Below, one piece after another: positions 1-6,622 of a stretch of DNA of 11,478 bases. Position numbers and translations under genes: made by a program. Below the pieces are notes generated by a model that did no database searches, was not told the origin of the DNA, and saw nothing but the letters and a program-made list of their open reading frames with translations. This DNA comes from JBOFCO01 sp051646105 (lineage in GTDB: Bacteria; Pseudomonadota; Alphaproteobacteria; Rhodobacterales; Rhodobacteraceae), in assembly GCA_051646105.1 (NCBI GenBank), contig JBOFCO010000209.1, positions 1-11,478 on the forward strand. The letters run 5' to 3'. Within the stretch, counting starts at the first letter, position 1, and each line of letters begins with the position of its first letter.

Positions 1-54
1 GCAGGCCGGGGCCTCGATCAACAGGGTGCCAACCGAACCGGGGCCCCGGCCTGC
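1..54. repeat. GC-rich inverted repeat (13-bp stem)
   Basis: Bases 1-13 and 42-54 are perfect reverse complements (GCAGGCCGGGGCC and its complement), separated by 28 nt. The right arm lies in a 12-bp palindrome, CCGGGGCCCCGG, at 38-49, so more than one fold is possible. No T-run follows, so it is not a standard intrinsic terminator. It may be the 3' end structure of an upstream gene (possibly pheS, by inference) or a dispersed palindromic repeat. The left arm begins at base 1, so the true repeat may be longer. Confidence 0.6.
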
Positions 55-148
55 GCCGGGGCGTCAGGTGCCGTTGTGACAGACGCGCGGCCGGTTGCCC
101 CCGCGCGGCGGTCTCTTTAGGGTCGCCGCAACAGAACAAGGCCACACC

Positions 149-715
149 ATGCCCCTGCCCAGATGGCTGACAAACCTTCCGACTCCGCAGAAAGAAGCGG
201 CACGGGCGGAGACGTTGGTGCCCGAGGCGGAGAAGACAGCACCGAACCCACCCTCCCCCGACCAAGGTGCCCGCATACATCGCGCCGCCCATGACCCGGA
301 GTTCGCGCAGAAGCGCGAGGCAGCGATAAACGCGATCACCGCCGCCATCGACGCTGTGGCCGAAAAGCACGGCTTTACCCGCAAGGCGAAATCATGGGCG
401 AAGGACGGGCCGGCTGGCCGCGTGTCGATCCAGTTGCAGCGGTCGCGCTATGGTTGGGAGTGTCATGTGAACCTCAGCCTCGACCGTACCGACGAGCAGC
501 GCGACGGCATCTGGGCGCATGACGATTTCGTCGGGCTGGGGGAGTTTTACACACCGGGCGAAGGGCAAGGGACAGAACAGGGGGCGATCTATTATCTCGA
601 CGTGCACGAAGACCCCGCCGCGCTCGATCTGCCGATTCAGGTGCTGGACCAACGCGCGCTACCGTGGCTGCAGGGCCAGCTTGATGGCCAGCCACCCGAG
701 ATTGGCGAAGCATAG
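149..715 (+). CDS. Hypothetical protein, DUF4304-like, upstream of pheT
   Basis: 188-residue soluble protein with no signal peptide or membrane segment. Residues 1-50 are charged and proline-rich and look disordered. From about residue 51 a helix leads into a GF-x-R-K turn (75-79), then a strand-rich stretch with VSIQLQRSRYGWECHVNLSL at 92-111. This order (helix, GF-x-K/R, aromatic/basic strand, Q-x-S-x-Y/W, N-hydrophobic strand) resembles DUF4304, a family of unknown function; the assignment is tentative. I chose ATG 149 because AAGG lies 7 nt upstream. The frame stays open to a TTG at 95 with no Shine-Dalgarno. pheT starts 71 nt downstream on the same strand, so co-transcription with a pheS-pheT operon is plausible. 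No function is claimed. Confidence 0.75.
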   Translation: MPLPRWLTNLPTPQKEAARAETLVPEAEKTAPNPPSPDQGARIHRAAHDPEFAQKREAAINAITAAIDAVAEKHGFTRKAKSWAKDGPAGRVSIQLQRSRYGWECHVNLSLDRTDEQRDGIWAHDDFVGLGEFYTPGEGQGTEQGAIYYLDVHEDPAALDLPIQVLDQRALPWLQGQLDGQPPEIGEA

Positions 716-786
716 CCCCCTTCCAACACCCTGCCCGATAGGCTAATCCCGGCTGCGGCGGTTTTGCCCTTGCGGACGGTTCCACG

Positions 787-3177
787 ATGAAATTCACGCT
801 CTCCTGGCTGAAACAGCACCTTGATACCGATGCGTCGCTTGACGACATCCTTTATGCCCTCACCGATCTGGGGCTGGAGGTCGAGGAGGTGGTGAACCCT
901 GCGGCAAGGCTGGCCCCGTTCACCCTTGCCCATGTGCTGCACGCCGAAAAGCATCCCGATGCCGACAAGCTGCGCGTCTGCCGCGTGCTGACGGACGAAG
1001 GTGAAAAGCAGATCGTCTGCGGTGCACCGAATGCGCGGGCAGGCATCACCGTAGTGCTGTGCAAACCGGGCGACTACGTGCCGGGGATCGATGTCACGCT
1101 GGGTGTCGGCAAGATCAGGGGCGTCGAAAGCCACGGCATGATGGCATCGGAGCGGGAGCTGGAGCTTTCCGACGAACACAACGGCATCATCGAACTGCCC
1201 TCCGGTCAGGTCGGCGAGAAATTCATCGACTGGCTGGCCGCGAACCGGCCCGAAGCGGTCGATCCGATGATTCACATCAAGATCACCCCCAACCGCCCCG
1301 ATGCCCTGGGTGTACGCGGCATCGCCCGCGATCTGGCGGCGCGGGGCTTGGGCACATTGAAGCCGCTGCTGGCGGAACCTGTAAACGGCAGCTTCAAAAG
1401 CCCGGTCACGGTCACACTGGCCCCCGATGTGGCGGGCAAGGCCTGCCCGCATTTTGTGGGCCGCATGATCCGTGGCGTGAAGAACGGCCCCAGCCCTGCA
1501 TGGTTGCAGGCGCGGCTGAAATCCATCGGCCTGCGCCCGATTTCCGCGCTGGTCGACATCACCAATTTCTTCACATTCGATCTGAATCGCCCGCTGCATG
1601 TGTTCGACGCCGACAAGGTGAAGGGCAATCTGGTTGTGCGCGGCGCGGAGGGTGGCGAAAGCTTCGCGGCACTCGACGGCAAGACCTATGTGCTGCAACC
1701 GGGGATGACTGTCATCGTCGATGACGCGGGAGTGGAGGCTCTGGGCGGCGTCATGGGCGGCGAGGCGTCCGGCTGTTCTGAGGCCACGGTGAATGTCTTT
1801 GTCGAAGCCGCCTATTTCGACCCGATCCGCACCGCTGCGACGGGCCGTGCGCTGAAGATCAACTCCGATGCCCGCTACCGGTTCGAGCGCGGCATCGACC
1901 CGGCCTTTACCGCCGAAGGCATGGAACTGGCGACGCGGATGATCCTTGATCTGTGCGGGGGGGAGGCTTCCGAGGTCGTGGTGGCGGGCAAGGCCCCAGA
2001 CACGTCCCGTAGCTACCGGCTGGATACCGACCGCGTGGTCGGCCTCGTCGGCATGGAAATCCCGGCGGAAACGCAGCGCGCCACGCTGCATGCGCTGGGC
2101 TTTACCTTGAACGGCGACATGGCCACGCCGCCAAGCTGGCGCCCCGATGTGCTGGGGGAGGCCGATCTGGTCGAGGAAGTCGCCCGTATCGCCTCGCTGA
2201 CCAAGTTGCAGGGCAGGCCGCTGCTGCGCCGCAATCCAGGTGTGCCGCAACCGATCCTGACCGCGATGCAGATCCGGGAAAAGGCGGCGCGGCGCACGCT
2301 TGCGGCGCTCGGCTACAACGAATGCCTCACCTACAGCTTCATCGATGCCGGTGCGGCGGCCCTGTTCGGCGGCGGGGCGGATGCAACGCGGGTGGACAAC
2401 CCGATTTCTTCCGAAATGACCCATCTGCGGCCCAGCCTGCTGCCCGGCCTGCTGGCCGCCGCCGCCCGCAATCAGGCGCGCGGCTTCGCTGATCTGGCCC
2501 TGTTCGAGGTTGGCCCCGTCTTCGCTGGGGGGGAGCCGGGCGAACAGCGGGTGCTGGCTGCCGGTCTGCTGGTCGGTCAGGCCGTGGGGCGGGAGGTTCA
2601 TGGCGGGCGGCGTCCGATGGATACGTTCGATGCCAAGGCCGATGCAGAGGCGGTTCTGGCCGCCCTCGGCGCGCCCGCCAAGGTGCAGTTTGGCCGCAAG
2701 GCGGCCGATTGCTGGCATCCGGGGCGTTCGGCGCAAATCCAGCTTGGCCCCAAGGTTCTGGCCACCTTCGGCGAACTCCACCCCCGCGTGCTGCGCGCAA
2801 TGGATGTGAAAGGTCCCGCCGTGGCTTTCGTGGTAGAGCTTGCCGATATCCCCGCGCCCAAGGTGAAAACTCCGACGCGGCCTGCGCTGACCCTGTCCGA
2901 CCTTCAGGGGGTGGAGCGTGACTTCGCTTTCGTGGTTCCTTCAGAGACAGAGGCGCTGGTATTGGTCAACGCCGCAGCCGGGGCCGACAAGGCGCTGATC
3001 GAAAGCGTACGCGTGTTCGACCAGTTCACTGAAATGGGCAATGGTCACAAGAGCCTTGCCCTGACGGTGCGGCTGCAACCCACGGAGCGCACCCTGACGG
3101 ACGAGGAAATCGCGGGTGTTTCTGCGAAGATCGTCGAGAAGGTGACAAAGGCCACGGGTGGCACGCTCAGGGGATAA
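787..3177 (+). CDS. pheT: Phenylalanine-tRNA ligase, beta subunit
   Basis: Complete 796-residue beta subunit, the usual length for the bacterial alpha2-beta2 enzyme, which charges tRNA-Phe with phenylalanine using ATP in the cytoplasm. Domains run in the expected order: N-terminal helix, EMAP-II-like tRNA-binding domain (about 39-149, with HPDADKL near 55), B3/4 editing region (about 210-390, with NRPDALG at 169 ahead of it, GGVMGG near 320 and DARYRFERG at 361), B5 DNA-binding-like domain (about 400-470), a catalytic-like core with MTHLRPSLLPGLL, and an FDX-ACB anticodon-binding domain (about 700-796, VERDFAF at 709). The ATG at 787 gives the standard MKFTLSWLK start; only a weak GGA-type ribosome site precedes it. 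The 3' end overlaps the convergent TetR gene by 11 bp. pheS is not in the window. Confidence 0.98.
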   Translation: MKFTLSWLKQHLDTDASLDDILYALTDLGLEVEEVVNPAARLAPFTLAHVLHAEKHPDADKLRVCRVLTDEGEKQIVCGAPNARAGITVVLCKPGDYVPGIDVTLGVGKIRGVESHGMMASERELELSDEHNGIIELPSGQVGEKFIDWLAANRPEAVDPMIHIKITPNRPDALGVRGIARDLAARGLGTLKPLLAEPVNGSFKSPVTVTLAPDVAGKACPHFVGRMIRGVKNGPSPAWLQARLKSIGLRPISALVDITNFFTFDLNRPLHVFDADKVKGNLVVRGAEGGESFAALDGKTYVLQPGMTVIVDDAGVEALGGVMGGEASGCSEATVNVFVEAAYFDPIRTAATGRALKINSDARYRFERGIDPAFTAEGMELATRMILDLCGGEASEVVVAGKAPDTSRSYRLDTDRVVGLVGMEIPAETQRATLHALGFTLNGDMATPPSWRPDVLGEADLVEEVARIASLTKLQGRPLLRRNPGVPQPILTAMQIREKAARRTLAALGYNECLTYSFIDAGAAALFGGGADATRVDNPISSEMTHLRPSLLPGLLAAAARNQARGFADLALFEVGPVFAGGEPGEQRVLAAGLLVGQAVGREVHGGRRPMDTFDAKADAEAVLAALGAPAKVQFGRKAADCWHPGRSAQIQLGPKVLATFGELHPRVLRAMDVKGPAVAFVVELADIPAPKVKTPTRPALTLSDLQGVERDFAFVVPSETEALVLVNAAAGADKALIESVRVFDQFTEMGNGHKSLALTVRLQPTERTLTDEEIAGVSAKIVEKVTKATGGTLRG

Positions 3178-3820
3178 CCCTGACCGGTGCACCGTCTTCA
3201 CCCGCCGCTTCTCCGGTTTGGCCAGTGGTCAGGCCGCGGGTCATTGCCGTTACAAGGGCATGAACCTCACGCGAAAGCAACGCACGCGGCGCGCCCACAT
3301 AGCGACCGTTCATTGAAAGCTGCACAACGCCATGCACTGCCGCAAAGATCGATTGCGCCCTGACCCGACGGGTTTCAGGATCAAGATCGGGACGCAGTTT
3401 TGACAGCGGTGCGATGATTTCCGAGATGAGGACGGAATGATTGACCATGTGCCATTCCGGAATTTCGTACGACTCCGGAAGCTGGTGAGAAAACACGGCA
3501 GCCCAAAGCCGCTGGTTCTGTTCGGCAAAGGCCAGATAGGCACCCGCCAGTGCGTGCATCACGCTGACCGGATCGGCGCCAGCCGGGGTAGCGGCGTGCA
3601 ATGCCTCGCCCAGACGGGCAAGCGTGCGGGCGTTTACATGCAAGATCAGAAGGTCGATATCCGCAAAGGCCGTGTATAGCCCGCCTAAAGCGCAGCCCGC
3701 CCGTGCTGTCACCTGCCGGGCTTTCAGTTCTGACAGGCCCTTTTCGGCGATCTCCATCTCTGCCGCATCGATAAGCCGGGTTTTCAGATCTGCCTTGCGG
3801 TCGATGACATCGTTTCTCAT
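3167..3820 (-). CDS. TetR-family repressor (WHG-type C-terminal domain)
   Basis: 217-residue one-component regulator. The N-terminal TetR DNA-binding domain spans about 11-58, with helix-turn-helix near 32-52 (KARQVTARAGCALGGLYTAF). The ligand/dimer domain holds an LWAAVF segment at 105-110 and FAAVHGVVQLSM at 159-170, which fits the TetR_C_33 (WHG) type, although the W of WHG is V here. I chose ATG 3820 because GAGG sits 5 nt upstream. The frame extends to an ATG at 3853, but that start has a poor ribosome site and would overlap operator 1. It is divergent from a PspA-family gene across three identical-type palindromes, so it probably represses both that gene and itself. The inducer is unknown. 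The last 11 bp overlap the end of pheT. Confidence 0.92.
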   Translation of the reverse strand: MRNDVIDRKADLKTRLIDAAEMEIAEKGLSELKARQVTARAGCALGGLYTAFADIDLLILHVNARTLARLGEALHAATPAGADPVSVMHALAGAYLAFAEQNQRLWAAVFSHQLPESYEIPEWHMVNHSVLISEIIAPLSKLRPDLDPETRRVRAQSIFAAVHGVVQLSMNGRYVGAPRALLSREVHALVTAMTRGLTTGQTGEAAGEDGAPVRVIP

Positions 3821-3839
3821 TCTCGCCTCGATTGTTTCT

Positions 3840-3852
3840 TGAACAATGTTCA
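3840..3852. promoter_or_regulatory. Putative TetR operator 1
   Basis: TGAACAATGTTCA, a perfect 5-bp inverted repeat with a 3-nt spacer. It lies 20 bp before the preferred start of the TetR gene, well placed for autoregulation. Binding by the neighbouring TetR protein is inferred. Confidence 0.7.
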
Positions 3853-3860
3853 TATTTTTC

Positions 3861-3889
3861 TTGAACGACGTTCATGACGCTTCTATACA
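3861..3889 (+). promoter_or_regulatory. Sigma70-type promoter for the pspA-like gene
   Basis: TTGAAC at 3861-3866 and TATACA at 3884-3889 are 17 bp apart, the optimal spacing. Transcription would start near 3896, about 30 nt before the preferred ATG at 3926. I see no sigma54 -24/-12 (GG...GC) pair here, unlike the classical enterobacterial psp operon. Confidence 0.7.
3862..3874. promoter_or_regulatory. Putative TetR operator 2, on the -35 box
   Basis: TGAACGACGTTCA, same 5-3-5 palindrome as the neighbouring sites, centred 22 bp (about two helical turns) from operator 1. It covers five of the six bases of the TTGAAC -35 element of the pspA-direction promoter, so occupancy would block RNA polymerase. 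Confidence 0.75.
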
Positions 3890-3896
3890 GGGGACA

Positions 3897-3909
3897 TGAA
3901 CGATGTTCA
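3897..3909. promoter_or_regulatory. Putative TetR operator 3, at the transcription start
   Basis: TGAACGATGTTCA, third copy of the palindrome, centred 35 bp from operator 2 and immediately downstream of the predicted start of transcription. A further half-site, GATGTTCAA at 3925-3933, overlaps the start codon of the pspA-like gene and repeats the right half of this operator. Confidence 0.7.
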
Positions 3910-3925
3910 ATACGGAGTAACACAG

Positions 3926-4603
3926 ATGTTCAAAGCATTTTCCACCCTGCTTCGCAGCCGGTCCAATGACATGGCCGACGTTTTGACGGATACCAACGCA
4001 TTGGCAATCCTGCGCCAGCAACTCCGCGACTGTGCCTCCGGCGTTGAAAAAGCGCGCCGCGCCGTTGCGGTGGTGATGGCCTACGCCGAACGCGAAAGGA
4101 AGTCGCTCACCCGTGTCGAGGCGCAGATTGCCGACCTGGAAACCCGCGCCGTCGAAGCGCTGTCAAAGGGGCGCGACGATCTGGCGGCGGAGACAGCGGG
4201 TGCAATTGCCCAGCTTGAGGCAGAGCGCGATACCACCGTCAAGGCGATCGCCACCTACGATGTCGAAATCGCGTCCCTTCGATCGCAGCTTGCCGACAGT
4301 GAAATGCGCCTGCGTGAACTGGAGCGCGGCCAGCGTCTGGCCGCTGCGGCGGACCAGACCCACCGCTTGCGCAATCGTGTGCCCATGGTCGCCACCAGCG
4401 ATCTTGGCGATGCAGAGGCTACGCTGACACGCATTCAGGAGCGGCACTCCCAGGCCGAGGCTGCCCGGGCCGCGTTGATCGAGCTGACCGCAGCCTCCAG
4501 TGCCGAGGCGCTGAAGCATCGTCTGGCTGCGGCTGGAATAGGTGCGCCGCTTCGTCCCGATGCGGCCCTCGTACTGGAGCGACTGCGCGGACGCACGGCT
4601 TGA
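3926..4603 (+). CDS. PspA/IM30-family protein
   Basis: 225-residue, almost wholly helical protein of the PspA/IM30 (Vipp1) type. These are peripheral inner-membrane proteins of the ESCRT-III superfamily that form membrane-stabilising oligomers. The N-terminal amphipathic helix (1-20, MFKAFSTLLRSRSNDMADVL) is followed by the family-like stretch TDTNALAILRQQLRDC (21-36) and a long coiled coil of heptad-like, Ala/Glu/Arg-rich sequence (about 37-190), then a short tail ending ERLRGRTA. It matches the usual family length of about 220-230. I chose ATG 3926 because GGAG lies 8 nt upstream and MFKxFxTLxR is the family start; an in-frame ATG at 3896 has its purine tract too close and sits on operator 3. 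It is followed after 120 bp by a YiaA/YiaB-type gene. Confidence 0.9.
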   Translation: MFKAFSTLLRSRSNDMADVLTDTNALAILRQQLRDCASGVEKARRAVAVVMAYAERERKSLTRVEAQIADLETRAVEALSKGRDDLAAETAGAIAQLEAERDTTVKAIATYDVEIASLRSQLADSEMRLRELERGQRLAAAADQTHRLRNRVPMVATSDLGDAEATLTRIQERHSQAEAARAALIELTAASSAEALKHRLAAAGIGAPLRPDAALVLERLRGRTA

Positions 4604-4723
4604 TTGAACGAATTTTGACTACAACACGCCAAAGTTTTGCCCGATGGGGCCGCGACTGTTCGCAATAATGAAGAAATCTATCGGTCCGGTTGAAATATTG
4701 GCCAGTAATCAAGGATGATGAAA

Positions 4724-5005
4724 ATGGACTACATCCCCAGCAAACCCTCTGCCGCCTTCCAGATGTTCACCTACTTCAACTTCGGCGTGGCCGCCGTAAT
4801 GATGGCGGGCGGCATCTACTTTCTGGAAGCATCCTTCGCGGCAAAGGGCTTCTATTCGATGGCAGCTCTGATGCTCGTATCTTCGACCATCGGGATCACC
4901 AAGGCGGTCCGTGATTCAGAAGAGTCTCAGCGCCTTCACAACAAGTTGGAAGAAGCACGAACTGAACGGCTTCTGATGGAAGTTTCTGCGCCAAAGGCGG
5001 CCTGA
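4724..5005 (+). CDS. YiaA/YiaB-family small inner-membrane protein
   Basis: 93-residue protein with two predicted membrane helices, about 10-36 (MFTYFNFGVAAVMMAGGIYF within it) and 42-63 (GFYSMAALMLVSSTIGITKAV), then a charged helical tail (65-93). One two-helix YiaAB unit followed by K-x-VRD matches PF05360; function is not established. AAGGA at 4711-4715 is 8 nt before ATG 4724, so I prefer this start to the ATGs at 4715 and 4718, which overlap the ribosome site. It is probably co-transcribed with the PspA-like gene; the 120-bp gap shows no convincing promoter. An intrinsic terminator follows at once. Proximity suggests it works with PspA at the membrane, which is inference. Confidence 0.85.
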   Translation: MDYIPSKPSAAFQMFTYFNFGVAAVMMAGGIYFLEASFAAKGFYSMAALMLVSSTIGITKAVRDSEESQRLHNKLEEARTERLLMEVSAPKAA

Positions 5006-5015
5006 ATATAGATTG

Positions 5016-5047
5016 GGGACCGGGCCTCATTGCCCGGTTCTCTTTTT
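5016..5047 (+). terminator. Rho-independent terminator after yiaAB-like gene
   Basis: Perfect 7-bp stem ACCGGGC (5019-5025) / GCCCGGT (5032-5038) with a 6-nt loop, extendable by further GC and GU pairs, then TCTTTTT. It ends the TetR-controlled transcript 10 bp after the YiaAB stop codon and separates it from the DUF4105 gene. Confidence 0.85.
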
Positions 5048-5067
5048 CACGGCGCACAGGTCAGCAG

Positions 5068-6087
5068 ATGACAGACACGCTTCCGGCCCTTCCCAGGCCA
5101 CGTCCGCTTGTTCGCGGGCTTTCAGTGGTTGGGCATTTGCTGTTCCTGATGACCGTTGCCGGTTTCCTGGCGATGTGCGGAACGGCGCTGCGGATTCACT
5201 TCACCGGCATCGCATTGGTTGTCGTGATCCTCCTTCTTGCCATCGCAGCCGTGGCCACGCTTGCCCTGCGCTTCCGGCTTGGACGCCGGGCGGGATGGTG
5301 CGCGCAGCTGGCAACCGTCGCCGTTGCCGCAATATGGTATCAGACCTTGACGCCCCGTCAGGATCGGGCATGGGCCCCGGATGTCACCCATTCCGTTTCG
5401 GGTACGGTCAACGGAAACATGGTCACGCTGCACAACCTGCGGAATTTCGACTGGTCGGATGCGCAGACCGCCGTCGAACGATGGGAAACGCGCAGCTACG
5501 ATCTGGGCAAGCTTGAAACCGCAGACATGATCACCTCTGTCTGGGATAACCCGGACATCGCGCATCTGATCGTTTCCTTCGGATTCGAGGGCGGTGAACA
5601 GGTCGCGTTTTCTGTCGAAATCCGCAAGGAACGGGGAGAGGCCTTTTCTTCCGTCGGCGGCTTTTTCCGGCAGTTCGAAATTGCGTTGATCGCTGCCGAC
5701 GAAGCGGATGTGGTAAAGCTGCGAACCAACCTGCGAAATGAGGATGTGAGCCTTTACCGGCTGGCCCTTGATCCCGATCAGCGGCGGGCGCTGTTCCTTT
5801 CCTACGTCGATTTCGGCAACCAGCTGAACGAAAGCCCACAGTTCTACAATACCGTTACAGCCAACTGCGCGTCGACCGTCTGGCGCCTTGCAAAAGTGGT
5901 GAAAGACGACGTTCCGATGGACTATCGGCTGTTGCTTTCGGGGCGCCTGCCCGAATTTCTTGACGAACTGGGCGCGCTGCAGGGGGCTGACCCGATGGCG
6001 GCCCGTCGCGCCGCCGCCCGTATCTCTGACCACGCGATGGGTGTCCCCGAAGGCGCGGATTTCTCGGCGTGGATCCGGAGGGGATAG
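5068..6087 (+). CDS. DUF4105 (Lnb N-terminal-type) membrane protein
   Basis: 339-residue protein. Three hydrophobic segments lie at about 17-40, 45-68 and 77-93, followed by a large presumably periplasmic domain. That domain carries DUF4105 hallmarks: HLIVSFGFEGGEQVAFSVE (166-184) then a KERGE run, GGFFRQFE (197-204), VVKLRTN (215-221), and YNTVTANCAST (260-270) with Cys267. In the named family, Lnb of Gram-positive bacteria is a lipoprotein N-acyltransferase and Cys/His residues are thought catalytic. His166 and Cys267 are the candidates here. Whether this homologue acylates lipoproteins is unknown. ATG 5068 has AGG about 7 nt upstream. It lies downstream of a terminator, so it needs its own promoter, which I could not identify in the 20 bp between. 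Confidence 0.85.
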   Translation: MTDTLPALPRPRPLVRGLSVVGHLLFLMTVAGFLAMCGTALRIHFTGIALVVVILLLAIAAVATLALRFRLGRRAGWCAQLATVAVAAIWYQTLTPRQDRAWAPDVTHSVSGTVNGNMVTLHNLRNFDWSDAQTAVERWETRSYDLGKLETADMITSVWDNPDIAHLIVSFGFEGGEQVAFSVEIRKERGEAFSSVGGFFRQFEIALIAADEADVVKLRTNLRNEDVSLYRLALDPDQRRALFLSYVDFGNQLNESPQFYNTVTANCASTVWRLAKVVKDDVPMDYRLLLSGRLPEFLDELGALQGADPMAARRAAARISDHAMGVPEGADFSAWIRRG

Positions 6088-6140
6088 GCGACACCACCCG
6101 TCAAGGGCGTTGTTTGTATCTGGTTGTGGTGAATGCCTGC

Positions 6141-6611
6141 TTACCTCGGTTTTCCCGTGGCCCGCAGCTGGATTGCCGCCGCCATCTGATTGACCCTCGC
6201 GCGGAACCGCTGCGACAGCTTGTTCTTTGTCAGGCGCATGGATTGCAGCATCAGCCTTGCGCCAAAAGTGCGCGGCTTGATTTCCACGCTCACAGCCAGC
6301 CGCGTACGCCGGGGGGACAGGGCAACCACATCGAATTTCATCGTGCCTTCAAGTGCATCGGTTTCTGCGGCGTAAGCCAGCGCTACCGGTTCGTCGCAGG
6401 TCATCAGCCGGACTGCCAGATCGCGGGGCTTGCGGCGAAAACTGAATTGCGCGCGCCAGCTTGTACCGACCCGCCCGCCCTGCGGTGTTGCGGTGCGCTG
6501 CACCCTGGCACCGCGACGCATCGCTGCGGCCTCGATCGTGTCGAAATCGGTCAGGATGGCAAAGACGGCGTCAGCGGGGGCGTCGATATCTTCCTTCGCA
6601 GTAAAGATCAT
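6141..6611 (-). CDS. SRPBCC-fold (START/polyketide cyclase-like) protein
   Basis: 156-residue soluble protein. The opening MIFTAKEDIDAPADAVFAIL is the typical first strand and helix of the SRPBCC/Bet-v1 fold; alternating strands follow (WRAQFSF at 52-58, LAYAAETDALEGTMKFDVV at 78-96, TRLAVSVEIKP at 103-113) and a long C-terminal helix closes the hydrophobic pocket. The ligand cannot be predicted. I chose ATG 6611 because AAGGG lies 8 nt upstream and the residues before it in the frame do not fit the fold. It starts 11 nt after the nudC stop, with its ribosome site touching the end of nudC, so the two are almost certainly one transcript and may be translationally coupled. Confidence 0.85.
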   Translation of the reverse strand: MIFTAKEDIDAPADAVFAILTDFDTIEAAAMRRGARVQRTATPQGGRVGTSWRAQFSFRRKPRDLAVRLMTCDEPVALAYAAETDALEGTMKFDVVALSPRRTRLAVSVEIKPRTFGARLMLQSMRLTKNKLSQRFRARVNQMAAAIQLRATGKPR

Positions 6612-6622
6612 GGCGTTTACCC

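Noticed and set aside
95..148. TTG start at 95 for the DUF4304-like gene
   Set aside because: No Shine-Dalgarno precedes it and the extra 18 residues look like untranslated sequence. ATG 149 has AAGG at good spacing.
637..2781. 714-residue open frame on the minus strand across pheT
   Set aside because: It is the antisense shadow of pheT. The product is His/Arg/Gln-rich low-complexity sequence with no recognisable motif, while pheT is unmistakable.
3821..3853. Longer TetR protein starting at ATG 3853
   Set aside because: The ribosome site is poor, the start would lie on operator 1, and the internal ATG 3820 has GAGG at 5 nt and a normal TetR N-terminal length.
3840..3909. LexA/SOS boxes
   Set aside because: Alphaproteobacterial LexA binds the direct repeat GTTC-N7-GTTC, and the Gram-positive type has a GAAC-N4-GTTC palindrome. 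These sites are GAAC-N3-GTTC, and the GTTC copies are not 7 nt apart.
4604..4723. Separate promoter for the yiaAB-like gene (TTGACT at 4615-4620)
   Set aside because: No -10 lies at 16-18 bp; the AATAAT at 4664-4669 is too far away. A TGAAC half-site at 4605-4609 has no matching second half.
6088..6140. Bidirectional terminator between the convergent DUF4105 and SRPBCC genes (CACCAC / GTGGTG)
   Set aside because: The 6-bp stem has a 28-nt loop and no T-run on either side, so it is not supportable as a terminator.
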